Shown here: in pieces, positions 32,502 through 42,690 of the stretch
Layout: the number at the start of each line of letters is the position of its first letter
How positions within the stretch are numbered: the stretch's first letter is position 1
DNA from: Adiantum capillus-veneris
Taxonomy: Eukaryota > Streptophyta > Polypodiopsida > Polypodiales > Pteridaceae
Reading direction: 5' to 3'
Length of the DNA: 60,000 bases
NCBI GenBank assembly: GCA_014529385.2
Contig: CM043948.1
Coordinates: forward strand, 22,717,451 to 22,777,450
Made by a program: the position numbers and the translations under genes
The notes under the pieces: model-generated
The model's database searches: none
What the model was told of the DNA's origin: nothing
The model's input: the letters and a program-made list of their open reading frames with translations, nothing else

Positions 32502-34570
32502 CTAGTTGGTAATAGGTGGAGATTTTTGCCAGTAGTTTTCTATTACCTTAAGTGCCTCGTCGAGTTGCAAGGGTGGTAAGGTACTCTCCCAGGATCGAAC
32601 TTGAAGTGGTTCATCAGGTGATTCTTGAACACTGGGAGGTGTGGATTCTTTTGTAGCTTCATGGAGGTCCACTACTATAGATGGAGGCTGTGTAGAAGCT
32701 TTTACCTCTATGGATGTATTACATGAGGAGCTAGAAGCTTCATGGAACTCCCCCCTTCCTGAGCTAGGTGGAATAAATTGGTTTTGCCTTGGAGCCCAAA
32801 CTAGCTCTGGACTAGGTGTGTAGCATTCTGTGATCTTTCCCTTCCCACGGTCTGCCATTGGCTTTAGCGTTACACTGTTTGACTCATATGGGTTTGTTGT
32901 CGATAGGGAAGGACACATTTTACGTTTAGGTACCCAAATTTGCTCATTTCCATCATAGTAGCCTTGGGCTTCTAATAGTTGTTTTGGAATCCATCGTGAT
33001 TTGGTCTTGACTCTCCTAGGGCGCGCTCTTGGTTTTCCCGGGAAATTTTTTCGTGGAATGGATGGGAGGGTTGAGGTAGTTGGAAGTAAGGCCTTGGGGA
33101 CCCATTGATATGTACTCTTAGGTCGTGCAGGTTGAGTACTTGCAATATTACTGCTTGCTGCAACTACAAGTGTTGAAGTGCTAGGTTCATGGGTAGACGG
33201 CAAAGACGAGTTAACCACCTTGGCTTGTGAATGTTGGCTATCCTTCAACTTTGCTAGAGTTTGCAACGTAGGTGACTTTGCTTGAATGATAGGGGTAAGA
33301 GTCGGTGGTCGCGTCGTGACACTACCAGTATCCCAATCAATAGTGCATTTGGTTGCCAACATCCACGTGCGTCCCAGGTTTACGTTGCCTTCCATAGCTC
33401 CCGCGGGCATGACTAGAAACCTCTGCACTATGCTTCCATTGTCATAGACAACAGGGGTCTGAAGGACTCCAAGAATAGCAGTTTTCTTTTTATTAATGCC
33501 CTTGACTTGCATTGTACTCGGGGATAGGGTCGGTTTCCCTAATTGACACCAAACTCCATAGGATAACAAATTGTGTTTAGCTCCCGTATCTAATAAGGCA
33601 TTGTATAGTACTTTCCCATAGGGGCTATTTAGCTCAATTGGGTATCGTAGGGGTGGCTCAGATTCTAATGAGTCGTCATCTGTGTCCTCGAAAAATGCTT
33701 GCGTTATTCCCAGATTAGCCTCTCGTTGGCGTCTAAGACGTTGTTGTCGTTCTCGAGCCTCAACTCTTGCTTGGATTTCTTTAAGCTCTGCTTGTTCCTT
33801 GGCAGCCTTCTTTTGATGGATGGCTTGCAACTCTTCCTGGCTTAGAGGATCATAATATCTTTTGAATTTACTCCCATTAAGGAATCCAATGGTTTCAACT
33901 CCATCTAGAGTCTCCACACGAATGGTACCTTGCGGGGTAATTTCACACACTCGATATGGTCCCTTACCAGCGTATTTCAATTTCTTCTTTTCATTACGTA
34001 CCCCGTACATAAGAACTTTATCACCAACCTTGATGTCTTTATCCTTTAAATGGCTATCAATCCACTTCTTTCTCCTGTCCTTCTCCACTAGAGCATTTTG
34101 CACAGCTAATTGCCTCTCTTCATCTAGCCTTTCCAGGATATATAATCGCTCCACTAAGGGGTTACCATCCCAACCTTCTTGAGAAGCTACTCGAAGACTA
34201 GGAATGACAAACTCCCATGGCATAACTGCTTCTTGGCCATACACCATCTTAAACGGTGTGCAATTAATAGCAAATTTATACGCAGTACGATAAGCCCATA
34301 AAGCTGATGTAAGCTTTAGGTCCCAATCAGTGCGATGAGCCTCAACTGTCTTTGTCAAAATGGAGATGAGAGTTTTGTTGGTACTCTCAGCTTGGCCATT
34401 TGCTTGGGGATAATAGGTGTAGACTTGTGGTGAGATATCATGAAGTTTGATGTGAGTTCTTTTATTACTTCATTTATAAAATGAGTTCCATTGTCACTCA
34501 CAAGTTCAAAGGGGCATCCAAAACGTGTGATAATGTTCTCAAAGAGGAACTTAGCTGTTTAACTACTTAG
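32502..34570 (-). pseudogene. gypsy-A integrase C-terminus + GPY/F module + second retropepsin-like domain + repeat tail
   Basis: Upstream of the first Met (34358) the frame encodes the integrase core end (FLFENIITRFGCPFELVSDN, then GTHFINEV, about 34430-34565). The ORF from 34358 (618 codons) continues with TDWDLKLTSALWAYRTAYK and FKMVYGQEAVMPWEF, a GPY/F-type module (KLKYAGKGPYRV, residues 127-137), a charged coiled coil (residues about 180-220), then a retropepsin-like domain: ALLDTGAKHNLLSYGVWCQLG with DTGA at residues 257-260 and VNLGRTWMLATKCTIDW, matching the usual second conserved Gly motif. After it comes a basic tail with WIPKQLLEAQGYYDGNEQIWVPKRK. A protease fold after the integrase is unusual because gypsy PR normally precedes RT. 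The same tail without PR2 occurs in gypsy-B. Confidence 0.82.
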
Positions 34571-34917
34571 GAATGCCTATTTTTTTCTTTTATCTCATAG
34601 ATTGCTTCCAAATTAAGCATAATTACACTTACACAATTCTAATTTGTCTTTTTTGCATTTATAATCACAAGGGTTGTTAGTTGCTATCTCATTTCATACA
34701 ACTGTGTGTTGAAATAGTGCTAACAATCCATGGATTATGTGTCTGATTGCCTTCTCAATTGACTACATTCAAGATCTCAAAGTTGTGTGTGGAAATTGTG
34801 TACATGATATATGTTGTTTGTTCATTCTTGCATATATTTTTCCACCCGATTTTGTAGAGTGGGAGCTGGTAGAATCTTTCACAAGGAACTTTGAAGCCAT
34901 CCATGTGGAACGTGGCA
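34568..34917. mobile_element. 350-bp insertion in gypsy-A integrase
   Basis: Flanked by the 7-bp direct repeat AACTACT (34561-34567; 34918-34924). Removing the insert and one repeat brings ATRKD and AKFLFENI of the integrase core back into one frame, with one stop at the join. No coding content and no clear terminal inverted repeats, so the class is unknown. Confidence 0.6.
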
Positions 34918-35616
34918 AACTACTATATGATGGTTGTCTATCCTTCCGTGTTGCTTTTGCTTCAGCCCATTTGGTTACATAGTCGGTAGCCACAATGATA
35001 TATCGTGATTGCGTGTTACGTGCATCCGGACTAATCGGTCCTCAAAGTCTAAGTCCCACTTTTCAAATGGTTGGGTTACCTTGATGGGATGTAGAGGCAT
35101 CCTATCACTTCTTTGTGGCTTCTTGAAGCGTTGGCATTCATCACATCCCTTTGCAAAAAGTGATGCATCCTTAAACAGAGTGGGCCACCAATAGCCTGAC
35201 TGTAAGATCTTTCGGGCAGTCAAGTTTCCTGAAAAGTGACCACCAACTACGCCCATGTGTCCCTCTTGTAGAATATATAAATACTCATCCTCACGGGCAC
35301 AGCATCTAAGAACATCATCTTTTCCTCTCTTATAGAGAGTTCCAGCCAATAAGCAATAGGGTTCGCATTCCTTGATTAATTTTCGAGCTATATCTTTTCG
35401 CAGTTCTTTGGGTGGAAAACCATTAACTAGGAAGTTAACAATCTTTTCACTCCATTCAGGCATTGTCTCAACAATGAACAAAGGAGTATCAGTCAATTCA
35501 TCATCAACCCCCGTAGGAGCTTCGCCATTAGGGATACGAGATAAATGATCCGCCATGACATGTTTCCTCCCAGGCCTCACAACAATGGTGAAGTCAAACT
35601 CAAGAAGAATTAACAA
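34918..35616 (-). pseudogene. gypsy-A integrase N-terminal half
   Basis: From 35616: end of RNase H and linker (RPGRKHVMADHLSRIPNGEA), then the HHCC zinc domain EGHMGVVGGHFSGN...KGCDECQRFKKPQRSD, then the start of the catalytic core (PFEKWDLDF). A frame change near 35030 follows and the frame resumes as VATDYVTKWAEAKATRKD. Interrupted by the 350-bp insert at 34917. Confidence 0.85.
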
Positions 35617-35898
35617 CCATCATGTAATTCGACCTATCGAACACGACTTGTTTACCAAATATAGCAATGCTTGATGATCAACATAAAACACAAACTTGGT
35701 AGCAAGAAGGTAATAGCGAAATTTCTTTACTGCGTAAATCATAGCTAGACCTTCGCGCTCTGTAGTAGTGTAGTTCATCTCGGTATCATTTAATTGGTGA
35801 CTTGCAAAGCTAATAGGGTAGTCCAATTTATGTTCTCCTGGTTGAGTTAGAACACACCCAATAGAAAACTTTGATGCATCAATATGCACATGAAAAGG
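35617..35898 (-). pseudogene. gypsy-A RNase H fragment
   Basis: Reads FHVHIDASKFSIGCVLTQPG, then YTTTEREGLAMIYAVKKFRYYLL, FYVDHQALLYLVNKS and GRIT, then a stop at 35620. Typical gypsy RT-associated RNase H. Its upstream link to the RT is replaced by copia-2; about 25 residues between RT thumb and RNase H appear lost. Confidence 0.87.
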
Positions 35899-36090
35899 TG
35901 AAGGAGTACGAGCGGAAGTGCGACGCGAGAGAGAGTGCGAGAAGAAGAGCACGATGATATGGTGAACTCGCTCTACTGTAATGTGTAGAGCATAGTGAGT
36001 TCTTATTAGGTTTTTACAAGAGAATATGTGTACATACATGGTGGCCCGCCCACTTACCTGGGCGACCACATTGGGCTTTATACCCCAACA
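35899..36090 (-). repeat. copia-2 3' LTR
   Basis: 192 bp, same ends as the copia-1 LTRs; PPT and the 10-bp hairpin (36097-36126) adjoin. Confidence 0.92.
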
Positions 36091-36179
36091 ACCTCCCACT
36101 TAAAGTCCAATGTGGTACTTTAAGTGTGAGAGAAGCTACTATAGAAGCTAATATACAAGAGATGTAGAGAAGTGATGTA

Positions 36180-39100
36180 CTACCCTACACCTGACTGCTT
36201 GCGAAAATGCGCAAAGCTCTCTGAGGGAAGTCCTTTTGTAAGTAGATCAACAGGATTTTCTGTGGTGTGAACTTTGACAAGCTGAAGTTGCTTATCCTCG
36301 AGCATTTCCATGATGAAATGATACTTCACATCCACATGCTTTGTCTTTGAGTGATAAACTGGATTGCGAGCCAATTGTATAGCACTTTGACTATCACAAT
36401 ATAACACAGGCATCTCTTCTTTGATTCCCAAATCTGTTACTAGTCGATTAAGCCAAATTGATTCTTTGCATCCCTCTGATGCTGCAACATATTCAGCCTC
36501 TGTAGTAGACTGAGTAACACAATCTTGTAATCTAGAACGCCATGATACTGCTCCACCAGCCAATGTAAAGACATACCCTGACGTAGACCTTCGGTTGTCT
36601 AAGTCACCTGCATAATCTGAGTCTATAAACCCTTTACACTTAGCTCCTGACTCCCATAGCATATACGCATACTCTGTGTAGCTTTCAGGTATCTCAATAT
36701 TCCTTTCACTGCCGCCCAATGTTTCTTGCCTGGTTTTGACATGTATCGACTTACTACTCCCACTGCAAATGCAATGTCTGGGCGAGTAGCAATCATTGCA
36801 TACATCAAACTACCCACTGCAGACGCATATGGAATCTTATCCATTTCAGCATGTTCTTCCTCAGACACAGGACAATCTTGTTTGCTAAGTTTCACATATG
36901 GTGGCAATGGAACACTCAGTGCCTTTCCCTTCTCCATATTGAAACGTTGCAAAACCTTGTCAATATACTCTGTTTGAGATAACCAAATCAACTTCTTTGA
37001 TCTGTCTCTCTCAATGCGCATACCAAGTATATGACTTGCCTCACCCATGTCTTTCATGTCAAACGATTTTGCCATCTTTGACTTCAAAGCTGAAATTTCT
37101 TCCAAGTGCTTGCCAGCAATCAACATGTCATCCACATACAAAATAAGGATCAGCCAACTACCATCCTTAGCCTTCTTTGTATATAGACAGTGATCGTACT
37201 CACTACGTTTGTAGCCTTGAGAAAGCATAAACTTGTGGAATTTATGGTACCATGCCCTCGGTGATTGTTTTAAACCATAAAGACTCTTTAACAACTGGCA
37301 TACCCAATCTTCCTTGCCTTTCTCAACAAACCCTTCTGCCTGCTGCATGTAAATTTCCACATCTAAATCACCATGTAAGAACGCTGTCTTGACATCCATT
37401 TGGTGCAACACCAAATCTAATATGGCAACCAATGCAAGAAAGCATCTCAATGTACTCATCTTGACCACCGGAGAGAAGACTTCATGAAAGTCAATGCCTT
37501 GTTCTTGCTTAAAGCCCTTGGCAACAAGCCTTGCTTTGTACTTTGGCTGACTATCATGAGCGGTGATCTTATACCTGTAAACCCATTTACAAGGTAGAGT
37601 CTTTTTGCCCTGTGGTAATTTAACTAGCTTCCATGTCTTGTTTTTATGCAGAGCTGTCATCTCTGACTGCATGGCCAATTGCCAATTCCCGGAGTCCTTC
37701 ATTTGCACTGCTTCCTTGTAACATGAAGGCTCATTCCAATTAGTCAACATGACATAGTTCATAGATGGAACAAACCTATCAGGAGGTCGCGTGACACGTC
37801 CAGATCTACGCACAATAGGTGGCTCAGGCTCAGCCACAACCTGTGGTTCCACTCTATCCTGTCCTTGCTCCTCTTGAGCCCTGACATTTTGTCTTGCACG
37901 TGCAGGTCCATCTTCTTGGAAGACAACTCTTCTAATCTCCTCAACCCTCTCTGGTTTAGAATGATATTTGGATTCATTAAAGTGAACATCATTGCTGCGG
38001 ACAACCTTTCTGGATTCGGGATCCCAAAGTCTGTACCCCATCTCACCAGAATTACCATAGCCTAGAAAGATGCACTTTCTACTCTTTGGCTCAAGTTTGT
38101 TCCTAAATTCCTTTGGAACGTGAGTATATGCCTCACAGCCAAAGACTCTGAGATGCTTGTATGAGGGCATTTTGCCTGACCATACCGTCTCTGGCACTGA
38201 ATCCTTCTACAAAACCTTGCTAGGAGATCTATTTACAAGATGAACAGCTGTTGATACTGCTTCAGCCCAAAACCCATTTGGCAGCTGTGCATTAGACAAC
38301 ATACTTCTGACCTTCTCTTGGATGGTCCTATTCATCCTCTCAGCAACACCATTTTGAGGAGGATTGTAAGGAGCAGTAAGTTCACGTTTTATACCTTTTG
38401 ACTCACAAAAGTCCTGAAAGGCCTTTGAAACATACTCTCCACCATTGTCAGTGCGTAAGCATTTAAGCTTCTTGCCACTCTGATTCTCCACAAGTGTCAC
38501 AAACGTTTTGAAAACACTAAACGCTTCATCCTTGTGCTTGAGAAAGTAAACCCATACTTTCCTCGAGTAATCATCTATAAATGTCATAAAGTAAGAAGCT
38601 CCCCCTAGAGATAGGTTAGGCATAGGTCCACACAAATCACTATGAACAAGTGCCAACTGTGTATCTCTTCTACTGCTTCTATGCTTATGTGGCTGCTGTG
38701 TTTGCTTACCATACAGACAATGTTCACAGAATTCAAAATCATTAAATGAAAATCGAGGCAAATAACCAGAACGAGACAAGATTTCCATTCCCTTCTTGGA
38801 CATATGTCCTAACCGGCTATGCCACAAAGAAACGTTCGGCTGCTCGGTTACATTGATTACATTTTTAGAGACATTTGATACATAAATCATGTAAAGTCCT
38901 CTAGACTTTACTCCATGTGCGAAAAGTGTCCCATCTTTCCGGCAATGTGATCAACAGGAACATAGCTCTAACAGGTTCATCAAACTTGACACCTTGAGCT
39001 GACAACTGACTATAGATTGTGTTGAATTCATTCAGATGATTGGACATAGGTGTCCCTTCTTTCATCTTCAAGTCAACAACCTTCTTAAGCCAGTATACCT

Positions 39101-39414
39101 GTGAAGCTGCACTCTGCTTCTCATAAAGATCACCATGCACTCAGCTTTAACCATGCTTGATAAGCCGACATCTCGTCTGCTACATTGAAGTAAACGCTTT
39201 CTGCCAAAGTCAGCATAATGGTAGAAAGTGCCAATTCATCCATTTCGCTCCATTCATCTTTGTCCATATCTTCTGGTTTTATCCCCTTGAGCTGTATTGG
39301 TTTTATCTGCTTCTTTTGTACCAACACGTGCCAAATCTGCTTCTTCCACAATGGGAAATTGGTTCCATCCAGCTTCTTGATATTGTAAAGAGCAGTGTCC
39401 TGTGATCCAGCCAT
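36180..39414 (-). pseudogene. copia-2 gag-pol, internally deleted
   Basis: 39414-39130 encodes the gag N-terminus (KLDGTNFPLWKKQIWHVL); a short insertion near 39130 (CATGCA) shifts the frame. 39140-38901 continues to ERWDTFRT, where the deletion joins directly to YMIYVSNV. 38890-38207 is integrase with intact motifs (HSRLGHMSKKG, DDYSRKVW, TDNGGEY, APYNPPQNGVAERMN). A stop follows near 38207. 38197-36623 is a 524-codon open frame through the integrase end and RT (KARLVAKGFKQEQGIDF, YVDDMLIAG). A 1-bp loss near 36630 shifts RNase H into 36719-36180 (STTEAEYVAASEGCKES, DLLTKGLPSESF). It preserves RT better than copia-1 but lacks protease. Confidence 0.9.
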
Positions 39415-40437
39415 AGCTACGCTTCACAGTAGTTTACTTTCCTGGGAAAAATTCGGCAGAGTTTCCCTTGTAAACTGACCTCTGAACCAATATCAACCTG
39501 TCAAATGAACCAAGAAAGCTTCAGATTCTGCATAAATTTTGGCAGAGTCTCCTTTGTAAAATGGCTCTGGTGTACTCAAAGACAGACCAAGAAACAACTC
39601 AAAAAACCACTGTCTCTCTAACACTGTAAGCTATGGGTAAACCTATCCTGCACCTGTACTGTCTCTGACTGTCCTGTCACTGTCCTGTAGGCATAGACTG
39701 CGACAATGCCTTAACGGCAGTAAAGCAAAGATGCAATCCCAACTGTCTAACTCACAGTCAATACATCCTAGCTGCCTATCTAAGGGTGCTCGAGGGATCG
39801 CTCCAAGACCTGTATCACCGAAAGGATCTCAACATTCGAGAATCCCCCAGCTTAATAAAACCTCACTCGACCCTCAACAAAGGCTGCAATAAATCTGACA
39901 GTGCATAGACTTCCCACAAAGTCATACATCCACAAATTTCCCACTGTATGCTGTAACCGCTGCCGGCGGTTGTTTGCTGCGTGACTCACATCCAGCAAAC
40001 CCTCAACAGACATACATCATCTTTAACAATACATCCCATGTGGAAGTACCTGCAATGTCAGGATGAAATCTGGAATATCAAGCAGCAAACACAAGCTACC
40101 TGATGAACTAGTGGATGTCCCCTACAGTCTGTGTGTAGATGCGCCCGTGTCGTATGTGACACGTCTCCAAGAACTGTGAGCCGTCCTTCGATGTGTAGAC
40201 AACCACAAATCAACACTCTGGGAGTGTCGATATCCTTAGCACCTGCAGTCGTAGGCCGAAAACCCCAAATTTGTAGAGTCGGATCTGCACCCGCTGAGAC
40301 CACATAGTCGAAAATGGCTTGCGCAGAACTTTGTCGAAGCTGAACGGTGACCGAGATGACCTCATAATGCAATTCTGAGCACACCAAGCCCGACGGACTC
40401 TCCCACAAGATTTGGGGCCGTGTCTTTGCCTATCGAA
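39415..40437 (-). other. copia-2 partial 5' leader
   Basis: Colinear with 24232-25250 of copia-1 with scattered substitutions; ends where gypsy-A RT sequence resumes. Confidence 0.8.
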
Positions 40438-41846
40438 TAAAATTGATGACATTCTTCCGTCGAGTGAAACTCGATAAGAAGCTTGTACAATGGACGCGCT
40501 ATCTCGGCAAAGTTTAAAATAAACCTTCGATAATAACCAACATGGCCCATAAATCTTTGAACTCCTTTATAGTTCGTAGGTGGTGGCAAATCGGCAATGG
40601 CTTTAATCTTACTCTCATCTGTGGATATCCCGTTCTTGGACACTATATGCCCTAGAATGACTCCATGCTTAACCCAAAATTGGCATTTGAAAGGGTTCAA
40701 TGAGATGCGATAAAATCTGCACCTTTCAAATATTTTTCGTAGATATAACAAATGCTTCTCCCAAGAAGAATAAACACAAAGGTCGTCTAGGAAAGCTTCA
40801 CAAAACTCCCTTAGAAATTCTTTAAACGCAGTGTTTATTAATCGTTGGAATGTAGCAGGGGCATTCGTTAAGCCAAAAGCCATAACACGAAATGCAAACA
40901 CTCCAAACTCTGTGATAAAAGCAGTTTTAGCTTGGTCCTCTAATGCAATTGTGATTTGATTGTAACCAGAGTACCCATCTAAAAAGCTATAAGCTTCCTT
41001 GCCCGCAACTCTTTCAAGCACATGTTCTGAATATGGCAAGGGATAATGATCTCTCCTAGTGGCTGCATTAACTTTCTTGAGGTCCACGCAGACTCTTAGT
41101 TTCCCATTCTTTTTTGTCACAATGACTATTGGAGAAACCCATTCTGAGTGCTCAATAGGGTATATGAATCCACATTGGATAAGTTTTTCAACCTCCTCTT
41201 GTACAATTTTGGCGTACTTAGGATTCATTGGATATGGTCGTTGCTGGACGGGTTTAGCAGTGTTGATCATGGGAATTGTATGTTGCACCACAGAAGGTGG
41301 AACGCCCTTCATGTCATGATATGTCCAAGCAAAGATATCCTTGTATTCCTTGAGGAGCTCCTTAAGTACAGCCTCTTCAGTTTCGGTAAGGTCTTGAGCA
41401 ATAAAGATTGGTTTAGACTCCTCACCTGGTTCTGCTAATTCTATCTCTTTAACTACCGCTGGACCATCATAGACTCCACTGCTTCCATTGGTAGGTATTT
41501 GTTGGGCTTTGGCATACACAACCTTTTTCTCTCCCGTGGTATAAGATTTAAAATGTTCAGGAGCCGTATGTAAGTCAGCAGGCTCTTGTCCTGACGGAGA
41601 CCTTTCTTTTAGTTTTGCCGCCTTTTGTTGTTGTGCTAACTCTCGGTTTTGACATCTTCTTATAGTTCGACTCAATTTCGGCTCTATAACCTCCAATTGA
41701 GCGAGGTCAATGGGTCGCGGGCTGCACCACATGACACTCTGGAGATGTTCACCCCAATTGTCTACTAGCTTTCGATGAGCATCACATGCCCCTAGATAGC
41801 TAAGCCATTCTGCAGTAGATCTTTCCTTGTTTATCCTAGCTCTCAC
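40438..41846 (-). pseudogene. gypsy-A reverse transcriptase
   Basis: The open frame from 41846 runs 494 codons into copia-2; the gypsy part ends at ...STEECHQF. RT motifs: AWTYHDMKGVPPSVVQHTI, RPYPMNPKYAKIVQEEVEKL, WVSPIVIVTKKNGKLRVCVD, SFLDGYSGYNQI, FRVMAFGLTNAPATFQRLI, CEAFLDDLCVYSSWEKHL (catalytic DD), VILGHIVSKNGISTDESK, VQRFMGHVGYYRRFI. All palm Asp residues are present. The last residues before 40362 belong to the copia join. Upstream overlap with the PR1-containing frame is 4 bp (41843-41846). Confidence 0.9.
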
Positions 41847-42543
41847 ATTTGCTCGATATCGTCGTCTCTTATATGACCTTTGTTTCTTGTTAAGGTTTTG
41901 ATTTTGGTAAATGTTTGAACTCGACTCGCTTGATAGAGGTCTTCGCTTGTATCTTCTTCACTCTCATATAAATTACCATAGATGGTCGTACTAGGCCTTG
42001 AGTGTTCAGTTTCTATACTTGGCTCACTCAATGTTTCCTCAGGTTCTGAATCCATTTCTCCCTGAGATTCCGTTTCTGATGTGTATTGGCCTGAAACCTT
42101 TGAGGAATCATCGGTTTCACTCTCAGGTAGGTGTGCCTCTTTCTTATCATCGGATGTTACATGCGCTACACCTAACATGTTTACTGGTGCAATGTGTGGT
42201 ATCTCTTCCCCATCTGGTGTTACCCAGGTTGTTCCTCTAGCTCCCCATGTATCTATAGTTGCCGCTAGGTGTACCCAATCGACATTGTCTGACTCAGCCA
42301 TTCCGGGTAGGATATCCATATATGGAGAGTTCTCCCCAATATCCGTGTCTTCGTTACACGTGTAACAATACTGTAATGGAGCTGAGTGAATTGTTGTGTC
42401 TGATCGATTATCAATGATGAATTTATTTCCTAGAGGATGCGTTCGACCACTTAAAAGATCAACTCGAATGACAGAGTCTTGGAACTGTAAGTAGACGTGG
42501 TTTTTGGACCAGTCATGAACCATTTTTGCTTCCCTCATGAATG
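41843..42543 (-). pseudogene. gypsy-A protease (PR1) C-terminal region
   Basis: Begins at RPFMREAKMVHDWSKNHV-like sequence shared with gypsy-B PR1 (ILGRPFMREAKMVHDW), followed by LQFQDSVIRVDLLSGRTHPL, YCYTCNEDTDIGE, VDWVHLAATIDTWGARGTTW and an acidic linker. The catalytic half is missing because the element is cut at about 42543. The in-frame extension to 42643 belongs to the attached LARD-leader fragment, an accidental fusion. Confidence 0.8.
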
Positions 42544-42690
42544 GACACAACCTTGGTGTGAGCGCAAGGCCGCCAAGGGGTGCGCCCGCGAAAAAGAGCA
42601 GAACTCGGGTGAAGAGAAGATCCTTCTCTAACACAGATTGCAAGCGAAAAAGAACCGCAAGAACCCAAGAACCTCAAGATCCCCAAGTAG
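42544..42690 (+). repeat. Fragment of LARD-like leader at the gypsy-A edge
   Basis: Matches about 1868-2010 (CAACCTTGGTGTGAGCGCAA and following, with CAAGAACCCAAGAACC repeats). It marks a rearrangement breakpoint. Confidence 0.8.

Larger units (their letters stand above)
35899..40437 (-). mobile_element. Ty1/copia 'copia-2', 5'-truncated copy of the copia-1 family
   Basis: 3' LTR 35899-36090 (192 bp), PPT, RNase H to gag, then part of the leader. Similarity to copia-1 stops at about 40437, before the PBS and 5' LTR. It sits inside gypsy-A between RT and RNase H. No TSD is detectable and gypsy sequence is missing at the join. Relative to copia-1, a 752-bp internal piece (gag end, knuckle, protease) is deleted at 38916-38920. 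Confidence 0.92.
30242..42543 (-). mobile_element. Ty3/gypsy element 'gypsy-A', 5'-truncated, with nested copia
   Basis: 3' LTR at 30242-30817, then on the minus strand the 3' untranslated region, the C-terminal tail, PR2-like domain, integrase, RNase H, RT and the end of PR1. RNase H and IN after RT define gypsy order. It carries copia-2 (35899-40437) and a 350-bp insert (34568-34917). Gag, the PR1 active site, the PBS and the 5' LTR are missing. At about 42543 it joins a fragment of LARD-like leader. It is the same family as gypsy-B (50365-59344), shown by shared LTR, tail and PR1 sequences. Confidence 0.88.

Noticed and set aside
42081-42365. Plus ORFs opposite the gypsy-A PR1 linker, similar at 53329-53577
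   Set aside because: Antisense to a recognised polyprotein; open by composition.
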